From: CAYLNK01 sp964384675
GTDB lineage: Bacteria; Acidobacteriota; Thermoanaerobaculia; UBA5066
Direction of reading: 5' to 3'
DNA length: 7,093 bases
NCBI GenBank assembly: GCA_964384675.1
Contig: CAYLNK010000344.1
Location: 1-7,093 of the forward strand
Position 1 is the stretch's first letter, and each line of letters starts with the position of its first letter. The translations under genes and the position numbers were made by a program. Below, piece by piece: positions 1 to 5,701 of this stretch. The notes beneath the pieces were generated by a model, which was given only the letters and a program-made list of their open reading frames with translations, was not told the origin of the DNA and made no database searches.

Positions 1-534
1 CGGCGCGGGGGCCGGCGCGGCCGGCTGCGCGTCGTTCCCCTTGCCGGCCAGCCGGTCCTCCTCGGCCGCCGGCGCCGCCGCCTTCTTCGACGCGGTCGAC
101 TCCTGGAAGAAGACCTCGAGGGGACCGTCGTCCGGCTTCTGCGCCTGCTCGCGGGCCACGGGCGGCCGCTTGACGTCGTAGTAGACGGCCAGCGCCAGCC
201 CGAGCGCCAGCACGCCGGCCATCGCCGGCACGACGCCGGCGGCCGGGTAGATCCCGAACCGGTGCCAGACGGAAGCGAGGCCGGCCGACTTCTCGGTGAC
301 CGTGTTGTGGACGCGGCTTGCCAGGGCGAACGGGGGCTCGCGCGGCGGCAGCTTGCGCAGATCGGCGACCACCGCCGCGAGCGCGTCGCGGCGCTGGCGG
401 GCCTCGGGGTGGCCCGAGAGGTAGCGCTCCAGCTCCCGCTCCTCGTCGGGCGAGAGGTCCGCGTCCAGCGAACGCGACAGCAGGAGATCGAGCTCCTCGT
501 CGGGGATGCGGGCCAGCTGCGGATGCGCGCTCAC
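1..534 (-). CDS. Membrane-anchored anti-sigma factor-like protein, C-terminus beyond the window
   Basis: Inferred partner and inhibitor of the ECF sigma factor just upstream. I read 178 uninterrupted codons from a GTG at 534; the frame is still open at base 1, so the C-terminus is missing. The start overlaps the sigma stop by four bases (GTGA), which implies translational coupling and fits the common sigma/anti-sigma arrangement. Residues about 10-60 are charged and helical (PDEELDLLLSRSL, then SPDEERELERYL), resembling the small N-terminal anti-sigma helical fold. The HxxxCxxC motif of zinc-binding anti-sigma factors is absent, and there is no cysteine at all in the visible part. One hydrophobic segment at about 97-119 is a likely transmembrane helix, giving a cytoplasmic N-terminus and an exported C-terminal part. 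That part is rich in Ala, Pro and charged residues and looks disordered. Position and topology support the role; the family assignment is inference. Confidence 0.72.
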   Translation of the reverse strand, partial: MSAHPQLARIPDEELDLLLSRSLDADLSPDEERELERYLSGHPEARQRRDALAAVVADLRKLPPREPPFALASRVHNTVTEKSAGLASVWHRFGIYPAAGVVPAMAGVLALGLALAVYYDVKRPPVAREQAQKPDDGPLEVFFQESTASKKAAAPAAEEDRLAGKGNDAQPAAPAPAP

Positions 535-1178
535 GACAGCTCCTCCTTCAGGAGCGCCCGCCCTCGGGCGATCCGGCTCCTCACGGTGCCGATCGGGACG
601 TGGAGGACGTCAGCCACCTCCTGATACGAGAGGTCCTGGAGGTCGCGCAGGATGACCGCCGTGCGGAACTCCTCCGGGAGGTTCTGGATCGCGACCCGCA
701 GGCGGCGGCGCCGTTCCATCCCGAGCGCGGCCTCCTCCGGGCCATCGGCGGGATCCGCCGCGTCGGCCACGAGATCGAGGCCCTCGCCGTCCTCGCGGTC
801 CGCGCCGGACTGCCCCGGCACGAACAGCTTCCGCAGCCGCGCGAGCGTGCCGTGTCGAGCCCGGATGCGGTTGAGGGCGATCGTGTAGAGCCACGTCTTC
901 AGGCTCGACTCGCCCCGGAAGCTCTCGAGGCCCCGGTAGGCGCGCAGGAACGTCTCCTGGACGACGTCCTCGGCCTCCGCCGGCCCGACCATCCGGGCGG
1001 CGAGGGCGAAGATCATCGACGAGTAGTGCCGGACGATCTGCTCGAACCCGGCCACGTCCCCGGCCAGGAAGCGTGTGACGGCGCGTTCGTCGCCATTCCA
1101 CTCCCGCTCGGACGTATCGGCCTGGATCCGCACGCCGAAGATTGTCCCACGGGCTTCCAGGGCGAGGGCTGCCTCCAT
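531..1178 (-). CDS. ECF RNA polymerase sigma factor, RpoE-like
   Basis: An extracytoplasmic-function sigma factor of 215 residues, slightly long for the family because of about 30 extra N-terminal residues. Region 2 spans about 33-108: a helix with AGDVAGFEQIVRHYSSMIF, the core-binding and -10-reading stretch AEDVVQETFLRAYRGL (69-84), and FRGESSLKTWLYTIALNR (87-104). A charged linker of about 40 residues (111-150) leads to region 4 at about 152-213, with LPEEFRTAVILRDLQDLSYQEVADVL and the helix-turn-helix end VPIGTVRSRIARGRALL that contacts the -35 element. No extra C-terminal domain is present. It is followed with a 4-nt overlap by the anti-sigma-like gene and preceded by the SRPBCC gene. 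The ATG at 1178 is the only ATG in the frame before region 2. A perfect AAGGAGG lies upstream but only 2 nt away, so the exact start is less certain; a GTG at 1133 is the alternative. Its regulon cannot be read from this window. Confidence 0.93.
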   Translation of the reverse strand: MEAALALEARGTIFGVRIQADTSEREWNGDERAVTRFLAGDVAGFEQIVRHYSSMIFALAARMVGPAEAEDVVQETFLRAYRGLESFRGESSLKTWLYTIALNRIRARHGTLARLRKLFVPGQSGADREDGEGLDLVADAADPADGPEEAALGMERRRRLRVAIQNLPEEFRTAVILRDLQDLSYQEVADVLHVPIGTVRSRIARGRALLKEELS

Positions 1179-1180
1179 CG

Positions 1181-1187
1181 CCTCCTT
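1181..1187 (-). promoter_or_regulatory. Strong Shine-Dalgarno with very short spacing before the sigma gene
   Basis: On the minus strand AAGGAGG is separated from the ATG at 1178 by only two bases, closer than the usual 5-9. It supports translation starting in this area, but the tight spacing may reduce efficiency or mean that the sigma factor starts further in. Confidence 0.45.
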
Positions 1188-1198
1188 GGACCTGCCCC

Positions 1199-1221
1199 GA
1201 CCCCGTGGAGTTCCCGGTTCC
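1199..1221 (-). promoter_or_regulatory. Possible ECF-type promoter upstream of the sigma gene
   Basis: In the 48-nt gap between the SRPBCC stop and the sigma ATG, the minus strand carries GGAAC twice, at 1221-1217 and 1214-1210. The first is followed after 15 bases by GTC at 1201-1199. ECF promoters often have a GGAAC-type -35 and a GTC-type -10, so this could be an autoregulated promoter. The spacer is about one base short of the usual, and short matches are easily met by chance in GC-rich DNA. Confidence 0.25.
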
Positions 1222-1226
1222 CGGAC

Positions 1227-1676
1227 TCAGCCGTGCAGCGCCTGCCGGGTGACCTGGTGACGGAACGCGAAGACCCGCTTCAGGTCGGGTCGGATCAGCG
1301 CCAGGTCGACGAAGCGGCCTCCGAGCCGGGCGAACGGGACCTCGTACTCGATGGTGTCGACCAAGCGCCCCTCTTCGAACCGGTGCTCGTGCCGCCAGCT
1401 GGCGAAGGGTCCCGACACCTGGACGTCCACGAATCGCGCTTCCGGCTCCCAGACCTCGATACGCGACACCCAGTCGATCGCCACCCCGAACTGCCTCACC
1501 CTCAGGACGACGCGGCTGTCCGCCCCCATCCGGCCCGGACGCTCCTTCACGGCGACCTTCTTGTCGGGCGGCGTCAGCCGCTCGAGCATCTTCGGGTCCC
1601 GGTGGAAGTCCCAGAGCGCGTGCCGCGAGACGCCAGGGAGGTCGAGGGCGAAGACGAGGCGCGGCACGGCACACAT
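1227..1676 (-). CDS. SRPBCC (START/Bet v1-like) family ligand-binding protein
   Basis: A 149-residue protein of the SRPBCC superfamily, whose members form a helix-grip cavity that binds lipids or other hydrophobic ligands. Visible marks are the N-terminal strand PRLVFALDLPG, the helix with LWDFHRDPKMLERLTPP (21-37), the strand pair FGVAIDWVSRIEVWEPEARFVDVQVSGPF split over 63-91, SWRHEHRFEEG (93-103), DTIEYEVPFARLGG (107-120), and the long C-terminal helix ending VFAFRHQVTRQAL. Relatives are often annotated only as SRPBCC family protein or as a cell-division inhibitor on weak grounds. Length fits a single-domain member. I chose the ATG at 1676 because residues upstream of it in the same frame are proline-rich and would overlap the divergent neighbour; the Shine-Dalgarno here is weak. 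The ECF sigma gene follows 48 nt later in the same frame and strand. The ligand is unknown. Confidence 0.8.
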   Translation of the reverse strand: MCAVPRLVFALDLPGVSRHALWDFHRDPKMLERLTPPDKKVAVKERPGRMGADSRVVLRVRQFGVAIDWVSRIEVWEPEARFVDVQVSGPFASWRHEHRFEEGRLVDTIEYEVPFARLGGRFVDLALIRPDLKRVFAFRHQVTRQALHG

Positions 1677-1706
1677 GCTACGTCCCGTGCCCCACGGCGG
1701 ATCTCG

Positions 1707-1717
1707 CGGATAATCCG
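1707..1717. promoter_or_regulatory. 11-bp palindrome with -10-like elements on both strands
   Basis: CGGATAATCCG is a perfect inverted repeat around its central A, in the 70-nt gap between divergent genes. It gives GATAAT (1709-1714) on the plus strand, five of six matches to TATAAT, and GATTAT (1715-1710) on the minus strand, four of six. Start sites about 7 nt downstream would leave leaders of roughly 26-27 nt on both sides. No good -35 box is visible on either strand. It could be a shared bidirectional promoter or an operator. Confidence 0.35.
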
Positions 1718-1746
1718 GCGGCCCCGGCGCGGGGGCTGGAGGTTCC

Positions 1747-2379
1747 ATGGCGTTCGTCGAGTTCACCGGTAACTACGAGGACCTCTCGACCGACAAGGGG
1801 TACCAGTTCAAGTTCTATTGCCAGAAGTGCCGCAACGGCTACATGTCGACGTTCCGGGTATCGAAGCTGGGCCTCGCGACGTCGGCCGCGCAGATCGCCG
1901 GGAGCGTCTTCGGCGGGCTCTTCGGCCGCGCCTCGGCGGGCGCCTACGAGGTCCAGCGCGCCGTGGGCGGCAAGGCCCACGACGAGGCGCTGAAGGAAGC
2001 GGTCGAGGAGATCAAGCCGAAGTTCAAGCAGTGCAAGAAGTGCGGCCAGTGGATCTGCGAGCCGATCTGCTTCAACAAGAGGGCCCAGCTCTGCGACACG
2101 TGCGCCCCGGACCTGGAGGAGGAGATGGCCGCCGCCCAGGCCGTGGCCGCCGCCGAGCAGGTGAAGGAGAAGGTCCGCACCGTGGACTGGCTCCGCGATC
2201 GCGACGTCGCCCAGGTCTCCGGCGCGGCGTGCCCCAAGTGCGGAGCCGCGACGCAGGGGGGAAAGTTCTGCCCCGAGTGCGGCTTCGCGCTCGCCCAGAA
2301 GAAGAAGTGCGGGAAGTGCGGCACCACGGTCGACGGCTCGCCCAAGTTCTGCCCCGAGTGCGGCGACAAGCTCGCCTGA
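1747..2379 (+). CDS. Zinc-ribbon protein with glycine-zipper hydrophobic segment, function unknown
   Basis: A 210-residue protein with 16 cysteines, all in CxxC-like arrangements. In order: an N-terminal CQKC (25-28); a hydrophobic, glycine-rich stretch (44-65) containing the zipper G52xxxG56xxxG60; a charged helix (78-94); a central cluster CKKC, C104, C108 and CDTC (96-119); an alanine- and glutamate-rich helix (123-148), possibly coiled coil; and two C-terminal zinc ribbons, CPKC/CPEC (162-179) and CGKC/CPEC (188-205), typical of the double zinc-ribbon type. The cysteine pairs imply three or four structural zinc sites. GGAGG at 1738-1742 lies 4 nt before the ATG. The next gene starts one base after the stop, so the two are surely co-transcribed and probably work together. 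The glycine zipper suggests membrane association or oligomerisation, an inference. I know of no assigned function for this architecture; zinc ribbons may bind protein or nucleic acid. Confidence 0.85.
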   Translation: MAFVEFTGNYEDLSTDKGYQFKFYCQKCRNGYMSTFRVSKLGLATSAAQIAGSVFGGLFGRASAGAYEVQRAVGGKAHDEALKEAVEEIKPKFKQCKKCGQWICEPICFNKRAQLCDTCAPDLEEEMAAAQAVAAAEQVKEKVRTVDWLRDRDVAQVSGAACPKCGAATQGGKFCPECGFALAQKKKCGKCGTTVDGSPKFCPECGDKLA

Positions 2380-2380
2380 C

Positions 2381-3514
2381 GTGACCGACGAGGCGCGGCG
2401 CGCGACCGGGGCGTACCAGCTGGACGGACGGTCCGGCGAGGGAGCCGGACGGTCCGGCGAGGGCGCGATCGAGATCTCGGACGCGGGCGTCACCGCGGGT
2501 CCGATCGCGGTGGAGCTGCTCGACGTCGAGTCGATCATCGAGGCGGAACGGGTCCTCACCTTGACGCTCTGGCCCGAGGGCGAGCTGCGGCTCTGGCACC
2601 TCGCCCGCCGGCACGACACGTTCACGACCGCGCTCGGCGACGCCTGGGTGAAGGCGCGCGTCACCGGGATGCTGGCGCACGGCGTCGCGGCCCCCGAGCG
2701 GTTCGACGGCGCGCTCGTGGAGCCGGAGCCGGGGCGTCCGGCGCGGCTCCTCGTCTACGCGACGCACCTCACGGTCGCGGCGGACGGGCTCGAGCCGTTC
2801 CAGATCCCGTTCGGCGCCATGACGGACCTCTCGTTCAAGGAGGACGCGTGGCGGATCGTCGTCGACACGACGGCCGGCCGCTTCGCGTTCGGGCAGCTCG
2901 CGCGCCGCTCCGAGCAGCTGTTCCGGACTCTGGCCGGCGCGGCCGAGGCGCAGGAGAGGCGCCTCGCCCAGGCGACCGGCCTCGACGTCTTCGCCGACGG
3001 CACCGGCGTCCCGGCGTCGCGGCTCCACGGCTTCGACGCGCACCTCGGCCGCCTTTGCGCGCCCGAGCGGCTCGAGGGGGCACGCTGGCTCGCCTCCCGG
3101 GCCGGCGCGGCCGCACGGCTCGGCGTCGTCGAGCTCCTCGACCCCGACTCGGAAGGTCTCGCGGCCGCCGTGCCTCTGCCGTCGAACCTCGCGACGTTCC
3201 TGATCGCCCCCGTCGGCGAGCACGTCGTCCTGGAGCTGCTGTCGGGCCCGAGCGCCGCGACGTACGTCTTCGGCGCCGGTGCCGACCCCCAGGGCTCCGG
3301 CGCGGCCGACGCCATCGAGGCCGACCTGCGGGCGCTCCACTTCCGGCGCGGCCCGTTGGCGCTCGCCGGGGACGACGTCGCGGGCCCGTCCGGACGTCCG
3401 TATCGCCTCGCGCTCCGGAAGCTCGAGCCGCTGCGGCGGCTCCGCGCGGCCACCGTCGCGCGCGTGGTCCACACCCAGGGATGGCGCGGCGCGCTGGAGT
3501 CCCTGCTCGGCTGA
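2381..3514 (+). CDS. Hypothetical protein with duplicated, possibly PH-like domains
   Basis: A 377-residue protein that I do not recognise. It starts with GTG one base after the stop of the zinc-ribbon gene, with no clear Shine-Dalgarno, so translation is probably coupled. Residues 16-29 are an exact tandem repeat of GRSGEGA. Two segments of nearly equal length align: 30-88 and 130-187. Each opens with a short strand, D/A-G turn and alternating strands, and ends with a strand, LARR (74-77 and 173-176) and an amphipathic helix (TFTTALGDA against QLFRTLAGA). Several strands followed by one capping helix is the layout of pleckstrin-homology-like folds, so tandem PH-like domains are my inference. 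A third segment (about 267-325, ATFLIAP to DLRALHFRR) may be a diverged copy. There is no signal peptide or transmembrane helix, so it is probably cytoplasmic or peripheral. PH-like domains commonly bind lipids or proteins, which would suit a partner with a membrane-seeking segment. Confidence 0.8.
   Translation: MTDEARRATGAYQLDGRSGEGAGRSGEGAIEISDAGVTAGPIAVELLDVESIIEAERVLTLTLWPEGELRLWHLARRHDTFTTALGDAWVKARVTGMLAHGVAAPERFDGALVEPEPGRPARLLVYATHLTVAADGLEPFQIPFGAMTDLSFKEDAWRIVVDTTAGRFAFGQLARRSEQLFRTLAGAAEAQERRLAQATGLDVFADGTGVPASRLHGFDAHLGRLCAPERLEGARWLASRAGAAARLGVVELLDPDSEGLAAAVPLPSNLATFLIAPVGEHVVLELLSGPSAATYVFGAGADPQGSGAADAIEADLRALHFRRGPLALAGDDVAGPSGRPYRLALRKLEPLRRLRAATVARVVHTQGWRGALESLLG
2426..2463 (+). 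repeat. 21-bp period tandem repeat inside the PH-like gene
   Basis: Two identical 17-bp copies (GGACGGTCCGGCGAGGG, at 2426-2442 and 2447-2463) separated by four bases. The 21-bp period equals seven codons and encodes GRSGEGA twice, keeping the frame. Identity at the DNA level, including wobble positions, suggests a recent slippage duplication in a flexible N-terminal linker. Confidence 0.85.
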
Positions 3515-3520
3515 TACGCT
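3513..3520 (+). promoter_or_regulatory. Possible extended -10 giving a leaderless oligopeptidase mRNA
   Basis: The stop codon of the preceding gene merges into TGATACGCT (TG at 3513 read as a TGn extension would need one base shift; TACGCT at 3515-3520 fits TAnnnT). Its end is 6 nt from the ATG at 3527, the distance seen in leaderless promoters. No convincing -35 box is present, and the gene could equally be read through from upstream. Confidence 0.22.
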
Positions 3521-3526
3521 CGGGGG

Positions 3527-5629
3527 ATGCGCCTCCGCACCACGTCCGTCCTCGCCCTCGCGTTCGCCGCGACCTCTCCCTCTCCCGCCGCCGACCTGCC
3601 GAAGCCACCGGTCGCCCGCGCCTTCCCGCGCACGATCGAGCTCCACGGCACGAAGCTGAAGGACGACTATTTCTGGCTGAGGGACAAGCCGAGCCTCGAG
3701 GTGCGGGAGTACCTGCAGGCGGAAAACGCGTACGCCGACGCGTTCATGAAGGACACCGAGCCGCTCCAGGAGAGCCTCTACAAGGAGATCCTGTCGCGCA
3801 TCAAGGAGACCGACCTCTCGGTGCCGTTCCGGCGCGACGGCTGGTGGTACTACACGCGCACCGAGGCCGGGAAGCAGTACCCGATCCACTGCCGGAAGAA
3901 GGGGACGCTCGACGCGGCGGAAGAGGTCTTCCTCGACGTGAACGAGCTGGCGAAGGGCCAGCGCTTCATGTCGATCGGGACCTGGGACGTGAGCGACGAC
4001 GGTCGGACGCTCGCCTACACCACCGACAGCACCGGCTTCCGGGACTACACGCTCCACGTGCGGGACCTCACGACCGGCGCCGACGGCCCCGACACCGCGG
4101 AACGGGTCCGCTCCGTCGCCTGGGCGGCCGACGGCAAGACCCTCTTCTACGCGGTCACCGACACGGCGAAGCGCCCGTACCGCCTCTACCGGCACCTCGT
4201 GGGCGGCTCGAGCGACGCCCTCGTCTTCGAGGAGAAAGACGAGCGGTTCAACGTCAGGATCTCCCGCACCCGCAGCCGGCGGTTCCTGGTCCTCTCGGTC
4301 GGCAGCCACACCCAGAGCGAGGAGCGGTTCTGGCCCGCCGACCAGCCGGAGGCCGCGATGCGCCTCGTGGCGCCGCGCGAGACCGAGCACGAGTACGAGG
4401 TCGAGCACCGGGGCGATCTCCTCTACATCCGGACGAACAAGGGCTGTCGCAACTTCCGCGTCGTCACGGCGCCCGTCTCGGACCCGTCGCCGGCCTCGTG
4501 GAAGGAGCTCGTGCCGTGCCGCGATTCGGTGATGGTCGAGGGGATCGACGCGTTCGCGAAGCACCTCGTCCTCTCCGAGCGGGCCGACGCGACGCCGCGC
4601 GTCACCGTGACGGACCTCGCGACCGGCGCCTCCCACGCGATCGCCTGGGACGAGCCGATCCACTCGGTCGGGACCGCGCAGAACGCCGAGTTCGACACCA
4701 CGCTGCTGCGGCTCGGCTACGAGTCGTACACGACGCCGTCCTCGGTCTACGACTACGACATGGAGAAGCGGACGAAGAAGCTCCTGAAGAGGACGGAGGT
4801 GCCAGGCGGCTACGACCCGTCGCGCTACCAGTCGGAGAGGCTCTTCGCGACCGCGGCGGACGGCACACGGGTCCCGATCTCGGTCGTCTACCGGAAGGGG
4901 ACGAAGCGGGACGGCCGGAACCCGGCCCTGCTGACGGCGTACGGCTCGTACGGCGCCCCGTCCTCCCCCCGCTTCAGCGCCGCGCGCGTGAGCCTGCTGG
5001 ATCGGGGCTTCGTCTTCGCGCTCGCGCACATCCGCGGCGGCGGGGACCTCGGGAAGAAGTGGCACGACGACGGCAAGATGCTGGCGAAGAAGAACACCTT
5101 CACGGACTTCGTCGCCGCGGCCGAGACGCTGATCGCCGAGAGGCTGACCGCGAAGGAGCGGCTGGCGATCGAGGGGGGCAGCGCCGGCGGCCTGCTGATG
5201 GGAGCGGTCACGAACATGCGGCCCGACCTCTTCGGGTGCGTCCTCTCGCACGTGCCGTTCGTCGACGTCATCAACACGATGCTGGACGACTCCCTGCCGC
5301 TCACGGTCGGGGAGTTCGAGGAGTGGGGGAACCCGCGGAAGAAGGCCGAGTTCGAGTACATGCTGTCGTACTCGCCGTACGACCAGCTCGCGGCGAAGGC
5401 GTACCCGCCGATCCTGGTCAAGACGTCCTTCGACGACAGCCAGGTGATGTACTGGGAGCCGGCCAAGTACGTGGCGAAGCTCCGGGCCCTGAAGACGGAC
5501 ACGAACCCCCTGGTCTTCAAGACGAACCTGGCGGGCGGGCACGGGGGGTCGTCGGGGCGGTACGACCGGATCAAGGAGACCGCGTTCGACTACGCGTTCC
5601 TGCTCAAGATCCTCGGCGTCCGCCCGTGA
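3527..5629 (+). CDS. ptrB: Oligopeptidase B, exported S9A serine peptidase
   Basis: A 700-residue prolyl-oligopeptidase-family enzyme that cleaves short peptides, in oligopeptidase B after Arg or Lys. The N-terminal part holds the opening helix with DDYFWLRD (46-53) and a seven-bladed propeller (about 90-420) that restricts entry to small substrates. The C-terminal alpha/beta-hydrolase domain (about 1-30 plus 430-700) has the nucleophile in GGSAGG (Ser552), the acid in FDDSQV (Asp637) and the base in GGHGGSSGR (His672). Stretches such as VPFVDVINTMLDDSLPLT, GEFEEWGNP and YWEPAKYVAKLR are close to the oligopeptidase B subfamily rather than prolyl endopeptidase. Length matches the family. The start MRLRTT followed by a hydrophobic run to about residue 17 and SPA^AD suggests a signal peptide cut near residue 21, so it is probably periplasmic, unlike the cytoplasmic E. 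coli enzyme. Only a run of G precedes the ATG. It begins 12 nt after the PH-like gene, so read-through is likely. Confidence 0.95.
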   Translation: MRLRTTSVLALAFAATSPSPAADLPKPPVARAFPRTIELHGTKLKDDYFWLRDKPSLEVREYLQAENAYADAFMKDTEPLQESLYKEILSRIKETDLSVPFRRDGWWYYTRTEAGKQYPIHCRKKGTLDAAEEVFLDVNELAKGQRFMSIGTWDVSDDGRTLAYTTDSTGFRDYTLHVRDLTTGADGPDTAERVRSVAWAADGKTLFYAVTDTAKRPYRLYRHLVGGSSDALVFEEKDERFNVRISRTRSRRFLVLSVGSHTQSEERFWPADQPEAAMRLVAPRETEHEYEVEHRGDLLYIRTNKGCRNFRVVTAPVSDPSPASWKELVPCRDSVMVEGIDAFAKHLVLSERADATPRVTVTDLATGASHAIAWDEPIHSVGTAQNAEFDTTLLRLGYESYTTPSSVYDYDMEKRTKKLLKRTEVPGGYDPSRYQSERLFATAADGTRVPISVVYRKGTKRDGRNPALLTAYGSYGAPSSPRFSAARVSLLDRGFVFALAHIRGGGDLGKKWHDDGKMLAKKNTFTDFVAAAETLIAERLTAKERLAIEGGSAGGLLMGAVTNMRPDLFGCVLSHVPFVDVINTMLDDSLPLTVGEFEEWGNPRKKAEFEYMLSYSPYDQLAAKAYPPILVKTSFDDSQVMYWEPAKYVAKLRALKTDTNPLVFKTNLAGGHGGSSGRYDRIKETAFDYAFLLKILGVRP

Positions 5630-5644
5630 GCCGCGCGGCGGCCA

Positions 5645-5673
5645 TTGCGTCCGCTGAACGGTTGACGTAGATT
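5645..5673 (+). promoter_or_regulatory. Candidate sigma-70 promoter for the diguanylate cyclase
   Basis: TTGCGT (5645-5650), a 17-base spacer, then TAGATT (5668-5673). The -10 matches TATAAT at four of six positions, the -35 keeps the TTG, and the spacing is ideal. Transcription from about 5680 would exclude the TTG at 5672 as a start and would include the ribosome site at 5689. Confidence 0.45.
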
Positions 5674-5688
5674 GCTCGGATCACGTCC

Positions 5689-5694
5689 AGGGGG
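5689..5694 (+). promoter_or_regulatory. Ribosome binding site selecting the diguanylate cyclase start
   Basis: AGGGGG lies 7 nt before the TTG at 5702 and 4 nt before the GTG at 5699. It favours 5702, or failing that 5699, over the more distant TTG at 5672. Confidence 0.5.
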
Positions 5695-5701
5695 TGGGGT
5701 G

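Noticed and set aside
1677..1766. A longer start for the SRPBCC protein at 1766.
   Set aside because: It would add 30 proline-rich residues with no family counterpart and overlap the start of the divergent zinc-ribbon gene.
318..1772. A 484-codon plus-strand open frame across the left arm.
   Set aside because: It is antisense to the clear sigma factor and SRPBCC genes and shows no recognisable protein features.
2072..5542. A 1156-codon open frame on the minus strand.
   Set aside because: It lies opposite three well-supported plus-strand genes and its translation is an arginine-, valine- and glutamate-rich mix without domains, the usual mirror frame of GC-rich coding DNA.
5630..5639. The perfect 10-bp palindrome GCCGCGCGGC after the oligopeptidase stop.
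   Set aside because: It has no loop and no T run, and short G/C palindromes are expected by chance in DNA of this composition.
2848..5670. A 940-codon plus-strand open frame overlapping the PH-like and oligopeptidase genes.
   Set aside because: It is extremely Arg/Pro/Gly rich and overlaps a gene with an intact catalytic triad in another frame.
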